From Pontimonas sp. (GTDB lineage: Bacteria; Actinomycetota; Actinomycetes; Actinomycetales; Microbacteriaceae): 20,000 nucleotides of DNA. The DNA lies in the NCBI GenBank assembly GCA_017852615.1, contig JAFMKX010000017.1, positions 1-20,000 on the forward strand, in the 5' to 3' direction. The notes below the pieces were generated by a model that did not search any database, was not told the origin of the DNA, and saw only the letters and a program-made list of their open reading frames with translations. Each line of letters starts with the position of its first letter. Within the stretch, counting starts at the first letter, position 1. Positions 14,597-20,000 of the stretch are shown here, piece by piece. Both the position numbers and the translations under genes were made by a program.

Positions 14597-15453
14597 GCCT
14601 GGAGATGGTGCGAGAGCGCAAGAAGCCGGTCACTCCCGGCCTGGTAGTGGGAAAAACCATCCAATATGGTCTGCTGTTTTTCTTCCTCGCTTTTTTCTTG
14701 ATTCCTATCTACGTGGTGTTGGTCACCAGCCTCAAGCCACTGGACCAGGTATCACTGCAACGAATGTGGGAATTTCCCGCGGCGATTGATATTGCCAATT
14801 ATGTGCTGGCCTGGGAAAAGTTAGGGCCCTCTATTGGCAACTCTTTCCTCTTAGTTATTCCCGGCGCACTTCTGGCGGCTTTGCTCGGGAGCTTGAATGG
14901 CTACGTGTTGAGCAAATGGAAGTTTCGCGGTTCAGACCTGATTTTCACGCTCATCCTCTTTGGCATGTTCATCCCGTATCAGGCCATCTTGATTCCGCTA
15001 GTACAAACGGTGCGCGAGCTTGGCCTCTATGGCGGCATACCGGGATTGATTCTGGTTCACGTGATCTATGGTTTGCCGATCATGACGCTGATTTTTCGCA
15101 ATTACTATCTCGCGGTTCCCGATGAGCTTGTTGAAGCAGCGCTGATGGATGGGTCCGGGATTTTCAAGACCTACTGGCAGATCATTTTCCCCATTTCGAT
15201 CCCCGCATTCATCGTCGGAATCATTTGGGAATTCACGTCAATTTGGAATGACTTCCTCTTTGCCGTGGTGCTCACGGGACCAGATTCCTGGCCAGTCACC
15301 GTGGCCTTGAACAACATTGCGGGTTCTCAGATTGTCCAGTGGAACGTCCAGATGGCTGCAGCGGTTTTAGCGTCGCTTCCCACGATCATTGTCTATATCT
15401 TCCTCGGTAAGTATTTCTTGCGTGGCATGCTTGCTGGCTCGCTAAAGGGTTAG
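14593..15453 (+). CDS. ABC sugar transporter permease, MalG-type
   Basis: The second membrane subunit of the importer, 286 residues. The first segment (about 24-46) ends in IPIYVVLVTSLKP, the usual MalG-type N-terminal motif. After it come NSFLLVIPGALLAALLGSLNGYVLSK, then IPYQAILIPL. The EAA loop is ELVEAALMDGSGIFKTYWQI (178-197), followed by IFPISIPA. It ends in KYFLRGMLAGSLKG, matching the family's FVRGLTAGAVKG-like C-terminus. It overlaps the previous permease by 4 bases and is followed after 2 bases by the epimerase gene. No ATP-binding subunit follows, so the importer must borrow an ATPase such as an MsiK/MsmK-type shared protein encoded elsewhere. Confidence 0.92.
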   Translation: MSLEMVRERKKPVTPGLVVGKTIQYGLLFFFLAFFLIPIYVVLVTSLKPLDQVSLQRMWEFPAAIDIANYVLAWEKLGPSIGNSFLLVIPGALLAALLGSLNGYVLSKWKFRGSDLIFTLILFGMFIPYQAILIPLVQTVRELGLYGGIPGLILVHVIYGLPIMTLIFRNYYLAVPDELVEAALMDGSGIFKTYWQIIFPISIPAFIVGIIWEFTSIWNDFLFAVVLTGPDSWPVTVALNNIAGSQIVQWNVQMAAAVLASLPTIIVYIFLGKYFLRGMLAGSLKG

Positions 15454-15455
15454 GT

Positions 15456-16379
15456 GTGGCCAAGCTCAGTCCCTCGCTCGACATCACAGCAGGTCTCGAT
15501 TCGGGCACTTCTGCGCGGATTTCCCGCACCGGTGCCGGGCTGCGTAGCCTGCACTGGCGTGGGGTGCCCATTGTCCCTGATTACCCAGGCGATGACCGAC
15601 CCCTTCACGCCGGTGCGGTGTTGTTCCCGTGGGCGGGCCGGTTGCCCGATGGCCAGTGGAAAGATCACGATCACACCAGAACGTTCCCGATTAATGATGA
15701 GCTCACCCAGTCAGCTCTTCACGGCCTGGTGTGTGACGAGGAATTCGCCGTGGTGGCCGAGAGCGACTGCTCACTTACTCTGTCCCATACTCTGAGTCCT
15801 ACGAGCGGCTATCCCTACCCTTTGCGATTGGATATCACCTACGAGATCAGTGATGAGGGCTTGAGTGTTACCGACCGCGTGACGAACGAAGGCTCGCACA
15901 AGGCCCCCTTTGGCCTTGCTCATCACCCCTACCTATCGGTGGGGGTGAGCGCATGGGATGAGATTCGTGTGGAGGCTATGGTGAGCCACCGCGTTCCCAC
16001 AACCCCCCGTTTAGTGCCCCATCGCGTGGAGCCGCTGCCGAGCGGCCTGCCTGAGGAAATGCTCAGCATCGCTCCCGAGGGCCTCGATGAGACCTATGCT
16101 CTGCCAGTACATCCTGGGGAGCGATCCTGGTTGCGCCTCATCACAGCCGAAACCACCCTGACTCTCTGGCAGGACTCTGGATGGCCTTGGCTCCATATTT
16201 ATGGCACGGACTCTCTGCCTGGTGCTCTGGGCTTGACCAAGGCTGTCGCCCTCGAGCCTCACACGTCGTTGCCTAATTCGTTGAATTGGCGCGAAACCGT
16301 GGTGAGCCTGGAACCTGGGGACTCCTGGCAAGGGTCGTGGGGCATCGCGTTTCGCGAGACAGAGAACACAGGGAGCTAA
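15456..16379 (+). CDS. galM: Aldose 1-epimerase (galactose mutarotase-like)
   Basis: A 307-residue member of the GalM-like mutarotase family, which interconverts alpha and beta anomers of sugars before phosphorylation. Expected active-site segments are present: LFPWAGRLPDGQW (56-68, the family's P.A.R region), ALHGLV (87-92, His89), GLAHHPYL (153-160, catalytic His157), LDETY (210-214, substrate Asp211) and VALEPHTSLPNSLN (264-277, catalytic-base Glu267). The GTG start at 15456 is supported by AAAGGG about 6 bases upstream, within the end of the permease gene. It belongs to the actinobacterial aldose-1-epimerase group rather than the long E. coli GalM type. Position between sugar permeases and galT/galK points to galactose as substrate. 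Confidence 0.9.
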   Translation: MAKLSPSLDITAGLDSGTSARISRTGAGLRSLHWRGVPIVPDYPGDDRPLHAGAVLFPWAGRLPDGQWKDHDHTRTFPINDELTQSALHGLVCDEEFAVVAESDCSLTLSHTLSPTSGYPYPLRLDITYEISDEGLSVTDRVTNEGSHKAPFGLAHHPYLSVGVSAWDEIRVEAMVSHRVPTTPRLVPHRVEPLPSGLPEEMLSIAPEGLDETYALPVHPGERSWLRLITAETTLTLWQDSGWPWLHIYGTDSLPGALGLTKAVALEPHTSLPNSLNWRETVVSLEPGDSWQGSWGIAFRETENTGS

Positions 16380-16383
16380 CACC

Positions 16384-17469
16384 ATGCCCATTGCTTTTCA
16401 CTTTCACACCATGGCCGATGGCCGGGAGCTTATCTATGTCGACGATGCCGACACCACCTTGAGCCCTGAGCGACGTGCTGATGAGCGAACGCTAGAGCCC
16501 CGTCCTGAGACCGCAACGATGCGACGAGATGTCCTCACCGGTGAATGGGTATCCATCGTACCCACCAGACAACACCGGGTCATGCTTCCCGGGGAAGAGG
16601 CAAACCCTCTGGTTCCCCAAACACGGGATAACCCCAGCGAAATTCCCGATAACTATGACGTCGTGGTGTTCGAAAATCGCTCCCCTTCGTTTGGTCCTGC
16701 CTTAGGCGATATCGACCACGAGAATCTCACGCTTGGATTTGGCCAATCGGGACCCGCTCACGGCCGATGCGAAGTGGTGTGTTTTAGTCCCAACCCCACC
16801 GGGGCTTTAGCAACCCACAGCGTTTCTCGGGTTCGAACAGTCATTGAGGCATGGGCGCAACGCACCGAGGCGTTGAGTGCATTACCCGGTATTGAACAGG
16901 TTTTTGTTTTTGAGAACCGGGGTGTGGAGATTGGGGTAACCCTGCACCATCCTCACGGACAAATTTATGCCTACCCTTTTGTCACCCCGCGAACCCAACG
17001 TCTCCTAGATTCGATTTCTAGGATGGGCCCCTCCTTCTTTGCTGATCTTGTGGAATTTGAGCAGAGCTCCCAGCGCGTTGTCGCGCAGGGCGAGCATTTT
17101 GTCGCTTACGTACCTTTTGCTGCGCGCTGGCCTCTAGAAGTTCACTTGGTGCCCCGACGCCATGTCCCCGATCTCGCGGGATTGAGCGAGGAAGAACGGG
17201 ATGAACTTGCGGTGATGTATCGACAGTTGTTGGGAACGTTTGATGCGCTCTATGACACCCCGACTCCGTATATCGCGGCGTGGCACCAAGCGCCGGTGCG
17301 GCACTCACGAGACCAGGTCCGTCTGATGTTGCAGATCACCTCACCACGACGCGGGAAGACAGCGTTGAAATATTTAGCGGGCTCAGAGTCTGCGATGGGT
17401 GCATTTGTGGGAGATGTTCTGCCCGAAGCCCAGGCGCAACGTTTTCGAGAAGCGTTGGTCTCGCCATGA
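16384..17469 (+). CDS. galT: Galactose-1-phosphate uridylyltransferase
   Basis: Transfers UMP from UDP-glucose to galactose-1-phosphate in the Leloir pathway. The 361-residue protein has RRDVLTGEWVSIVPTRQHR (47-65), FENRSPSF (96-103), VFENRGVEIGVTLHHPHGQIYAYPF (175-199 region) and the late WHQAPVRH. The catalytic HPHGQ is at 189-193, His191 being the nucleophile that is uridylylated. Unusually, the structural-zinc CPxC motif that most bacterial GalT carry before the PSEIP segment is replaced by NPLVP (74-78), with no cysteine nearby. The start at 16384 has GGGAG about 9 bases upstream and lies 4 bases after the epimerase stop. It is coupled to galK by an ATGA overlap. UDP-galactose 4-epimerase (galE), needed to close the cycle, is not in this window. 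Confidence 0.95.
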   Translation: MPIAFHFHTMADGRELIYVDDADTTLSPERRADERTLEPRPETATMRRDVLTGEWVSIVPTRQHRVMLPGEEANPLVPQTRDNPSEIPDNYDVVVFENRSPSFGPALGDIDHENLTLGFGQSGPAHGRCEVVCFSPNPTGALATHSVSRVRTVIEAWAQRTEALSALPGIEQVFVFENRGVEIGVTLHHPHGQIYAYPFVTPRTQRLLDSISRMGPSFFADLVEFEQSSQRVVAQGEHFVAYVPFAARWPLEVHLVPRRHVPDLAGLSEEERDELAVMYRQLLGTFDALYDTPTPYIAAWHQAPVRHSRDQVRLMLQITSPRRGKTALKYLAGSESAMGAFVGDVLPEAQAQRFREALVSP

Positions 17470-18632
17470 GTGACGCTCGCGAACGAGCGGAAAGTCTTTT
17501 TGCTCGCCATTTTCAGGCAGACCCCACGGGCGTTTTTTCCGCACCAGGTCGAGTCAACCTGATTGGCGAGCACACAGACTACAACGACGGTTTCGTGTTG
17601 CCCCTGGCCATATCGCAACGAACGGTAGTCGCGGCATCGATTCGCGATGATGGCGCGGTGGTGGCGGTGAGTGAAGGTCATGGCGACGCCGTAACCTATG
17701 ACATCGCTAGCCTCGACAGTGCCGATTTGACGGGGTGGGCTGCCTACGTGGTCGGCGTGGTGTGGGCCTTGGCACAGCACCGCAGAGAAGGCTCGACCGC
17801 ACTGGGGGTTTCGTTGGCAATCTGCTCCGATGTGCCCACCGGGGCGGGCTTATCGTCCTCTGCTGCGGTGGAGTGCGCTGTGGCCGTGGCAGTTAACGAT
17901 CTGTGGGGATTAGGTCTGGAACCCCGCGCCTTGGCAGGGTTGGGTCAGCAGGTGGAAAACGAGGTCGTCGGAGCCCATACCGGGGGTATGGACCAAATGG
18001 TCTCCATGCTGTCCCTCGCGGATCACGCGTTATTCCTGGATTGTCGCACCGACGATATCGAGCACATTCCTTGTTCCTGGAGTGCCGCTGGCCTTGCCCT
18101 CGTCGTGATGGACACGGGGGTCCGCCATGCCAACGCATCCTCTGCCTATGGAGACCGACGAAAATCCTGCGAAGAAGCGGCAGCAGTCGTGGGGGTGCCA
18201 GCTCTGCGGGATGCCAGCCTGACTCAGCTACGGGATTACCAGGGTGCACTGGGGGAAGAAAACTATGCTCGAGCGCGACACATCGTCACCGAGAACGCCC
18301 GAGTATTAGACACTGTCGATGCGTTGCGAGCCAGTGATTTTGAGACAGTGGGTGCGTTGTTTAGTCAATCCCACCTTTCCATGCGAGATGACTACGACAT
18401 CTCCTGCCCCGAGCTGGACCTTGCCGTGGAAAGCGCTCAGGGGGCGGGGGCGTTGGGGGCTCGCATGACCGGGGGAGGCTTTGGTGGTTGTGCAATTGCT
18501 CTCATCTCTGCGGAGTTACTCTCGCACTTGGAAGGCGAGCTGCACCATCACTTCTCCTCCCGCGGGTGGCAGGTTCCCCGGGTGGGCGTGGTGAGGGCGT
18601 CGGCTGGTGCCCGGGTCGAACAAGCGCTCTAA
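17466..18632 (+). CDS. galK: Galactokinase
   Basis: Phosphorylates alpha-D-galactose at C1 using ATP. The 388-residue protein is a typical GHMP kinase: the galactokinase signature GRVNLIGEHTDYNDG is at 28-42, the ATP-binding PTGAGLSSSAA at 124-134, the catalytic Asp176 in GGMDQM, and the third motif ARMTGGGFGGC near the C-terminus. The chosen ATG (17466) overlaps the galT stop as ATGA. The frame is open further upstream through galT, but an extension would add about 62 residues with no homology to the family. Adjacent galM-like and galT genes confirm galactose as the substrate over N-acetylgalactosamine or mevalonate. Confidence 0.96.
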   Translation: MSDARERAESLFARHFQADPTGVFSAPGRVNLIGEHTDYNDGFVLPLAISQRTVVAASIRDDGAVVAVSEGHGDAVTYDIASLDSADLTGWAAYVVGVVWALAQHRREGSTALGVSLAICSDVPTGAGLSSSAAVECAVAVAVNDLWGLGLEPRALAGLGQQVENEVVGAHTGGMDQMVSMLSLADHALFLDCRTDDIEHIPCSWSAAGLALVVMDTGVRHANASSAYGDRRKSCEEAAAVVGVPALRDASLTQLRDYQGALGEENYARARHIVTENARVLDTVDALRASDFETVGALFSQSHLSMRDDYDISCPELDLAVESAQGAGALGARMTGGGFGGCAIALISAELLSHLEGELHHHFSSRGWQVPRVGVVRASAGARVEQAL

Positions 18633-18641
18633 GCTTTGGTC

Positions 18642-19667
18642 ATGAGAATTCCAGCTCCCACAATCCTTGACCCGAACTCTGTCCCCGCGTTGCGCTGGGG
18701 TGTGATGGGACCAGGAGAGATTGCCTCCACCTTTGTCTCCTCGGTTGTGGCCAACACGGCGCAAAAGGTGGCGGCCGTGGCCTCAAGAACTCCGGGTAAG
18801 GCCGAAGCGTTTGCCGCCGCCCACGGTATTGGCTCGGTATCTTCTAGCTACCAGGAACTAGTTGAGCGCGATGATCTCGATGCCATTTATATCGCCAGCT
18901 ATCCCAGTGATCATGCCGAACATGCACTCCTTGCGATTGCCGCCGGGAAACACGTGCTGATTGAAAAACCTTTGGCCTTGTCCTCTGCCGATGCGCAGCG
19001 AGTGCTCTCTGCGGCGAGGTCCGCCGGTGTGCTTGCCATGGAAGCAATGTGGACGAGGTATCTGCCCCAATCCACCATCATCCGTGCGCTTCACGAAGCC
19101 GGAGATTTAGGGGCGCCCGAGCTTTTTGTGGCGCAATTTTGCACTGATAACCGCGCCATTGATCGCCTGTGGGCACCCGGTGGCGGCGGTATCGCTTTTG
19201 ACATGGGGATTTATGCCGTGGCGATGGCTCACCAATTCCTGGGAAACCCGAGCAAAGTCTCCGCCACCGGCAGTGTTCACCCCGGTGGTGCTGACCAGGA
19301 GTCCTTTGTCACGATGGACTATGAATCCGGCGCCAGGGCCTCCTTGGTCATGTCAGGAATTGCCTCCCTGCCTCAAGTAGCTAGTTGTTCTTTCGAAGCA
19401 GCCCAGGTGGTGCTGGATGCGCCTTTCTTAGTCCCCTCCGGTATCCATGTCACGTCCAAAGATTTCTATCCCACGGGGGAGCACTGGGTGGATTCCACGG
19501 GTATCGTCGGCCACGAAGGGCTGTGTTATCAAGCCACCTGGTTCGCACACTACGTGGAGCAGGGTTTGCTGGAATCGCCCGTCCACACCCATCAGGACGT
19601 GGTGGACATCCTGCGGGTCTTGGAAACGGTGGTGGACCAGGTAACCGGTGGGCCACCACTGACCTAG
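18642..19667 (+). CDS. Gfo/Idh/MocA-family oxidoreductase
   Basis: A cytosolic NAD(P)-dependent sugar or polyol dehydrogenase of about 341 residues. The N-terminal Rossmann domain has RWGVMGPGEIASTF (18-31), ASRTPGKAEAFAA, IASYPSDHAEHALLA and HVLIEKPLAL (104-113, with the catalytic-site EKP). EAMWTRYLPQ and GGGIAFDMGIYAV (C-terminal domain) resemble the trans-dihydrodiol/D-xylose/glucose-fructose oxidoreductase branch. ATG 18642 is preferred; a TTG two codons earlier is also possible. No good ribosome site is visible, but the gene starts 9 bases after galK and is probably translated by reinitiation. Its role might be oxidising galactose or a related sugar, or inositol, since no iolG is found in the iol operon. 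The substrate is unresolved. Confidence 0.87.
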   Translation: MRIPAPTILDPNSVPALRWGVMGPGEIASTFVSSVVANTAQKVAAVASRTPGKAEAFAAAHGIGSVSSSYQELVERDDLDAIYIASYPSDHAEHALLAIAAGKHVLIEKPLALSSADAQRVLSAARSAGVLAMEAMWTRYLPQSTIIRALHEAGDLGAPELFVAQFCTDNRAIDRLWAPGGGGIAFDMGIYAVAMAHQFLGNPSKVSATGSVHPGGADQESFVTMDYESGARASLVMSGIASLPQVASCSFEAAQVVLDAPFLVPSGIHVTSKDFYPTGEHWVDSTGIVGHEGLCYQATWFAHYVEQGLLESPVHTHQDVVDILRVLETVVDQVTGGPPLT

Positions 19668-19715
19668 TCGGAGGGTCACACGGGAACTCATCGTGGAGCC
19701 CACTAACCTTCTGGA

Positions 19716-20000
19716 GTGGGGGTAACAACAGGCAAACGGGTGCGTGCGCTGAGTCTTGCCACCGCGGTGATCTGGGCCGTGAGCGCCTGCACGCTGCCAA
19801 CTCCTGCGCCACTGGAACCTCAGGAAAATCTGGTGCTGGAGCTAGCCCCTGCGAAGGACACAGCGAGCGAAGAACCAGCGCCTGAGCCTGCGGAAGCATC
19901 CCCGCCTGATGGCCTGGAGGAGCGCATTGCGGTGTCGATCGAGCAGATGGATCTGCGCACCAAACTTGCCGGGCTCATGGTGGTGACCGTCGGGGGAATG
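19716..20000 (+). CDS. Secreted lipoprotein, possibly GH3 (beta-N-acetylhexosaminidase-like) glycosidase, N-terminal part (3' end outside window)
   Basis: The frame from GTG 19716 is open to the window edge (95 codons). It begins with GKRVRALSLATAVIWAVSAC, a lipoprotein-type signal peptide with a basic n-region and Cys at residue 25 as the lipidation site. A Pro/Glu/Ala-rich linker of about 45 residues follows (LEPQENLVLELAPAKD..., EEPAPEPAEASPPDG). It then reads LEERIAVSIEQMDLRTKLAGLMVVTVGG, which resembles the start of GH3 catalytic domains (a helix, then M-L-x-x-K-x-G-Q-L-x-x-V). The catalytic residues are beyond the window, so the family call is tentative. GTG 19740 is an alternative start. 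It lies 48 bases after the oxidoreductase gene and may be the extracellular enzyme that releases the imported sugar. Confidence 0.5.
   Translation, partial: MGVTTGKRVRALSLATAVIWAVSACTLPTPAPLEPQENLVLELAPAKDTASEEPAPEPAEASPPDGLEERIAVSIEQMDLRTKLAGLMVVTVGGM

Noticed and set aside
17280..17465. 62-residue N-terminal extension of galactokinase
   Set aside because: It is a shadow of galT. The galactokinase signature is correctly spaced from the ATG at 17466.

Overview
The window looks like a chromosomal carbohydrate-use region from an actinobacterium. GC is moderate (I estimate somewhat under 60%), genes are densely packed with ATGA start/stop overlaps, GTG starts are common, and one strong promoter sits so close to its ATG that the mRNA is probably leaderless. 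The protein families fit Microbacteriaceae or a related aquatic lineage, but that placement is inference. I see no rRNA, tRNA, CRISPR array, IS element or attachment site. No gene-free stretch exceeds 300 bases; the longest is 8131-8395.

Layout. (1) 2-1181, plus strand: the C-terminal end of a Gfo/Idh/MocA oxidoreductase, then a LacI-family repressor. (2) 1201-8130, minus strand: a six-gene myo-inositol operon, in transcription order aldehyde dehydrogenase, iolD, HpcH/HpaI aldolase, D-2-hydroxyacid dehydrogenase, iolE-like, iolB. (3) 8131-8395: a divergent control region with the iol promoter, a near-palindromic operator candidate, a separate inverted repeat and a vapB promoter. (4) 8396-10141, plus: vapB, vapC and a type II glycerate kinase, all overlapping. 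(5) 10134-12197, minus: a ROK regulator followed by an acetolactate decarboxylase. (6) 12336 to the end, plus: an ABC sugar-binding lipoprotein, an intercistronic stem-loop, two permeases, galM-like epimerase, galT, galK, a second Gfo/Idh/MocA oxidoreductase, and the start of a lipoprotein that may be a GH3 glycosidase.

How it may work together. IolE, IolD and IolB would take inosose to 2-deoxy-5-keto-gluconate. The kinase and aldolase that normally follow (IolC, IolJ) are not in this operon, nor is a CoA-acylating IolA/MmsA. In their place are a pyruvate-type aldolase, a 2-hydroxyacid dehydrogenase and an ordinary Glu/Cys aldehyde dehydrogenase, with a glycerate kinase nearby. This suggests a non-phosphorylative variant of the lower pathway ending in glycerate, but the missing genes could lie outside the window. 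The right half imports a sugar (its ABC ATPase is not encoded here) and converts galactose to galactose-1-phosphate and UDP-galactose. A 14-base motif is shared between the iol promoter and the ROK/ABC intergenic region, so the ROK protein may control both halves. A galactosyl-inositol-type substrate would explain the pairing; this is a hypothesis only.
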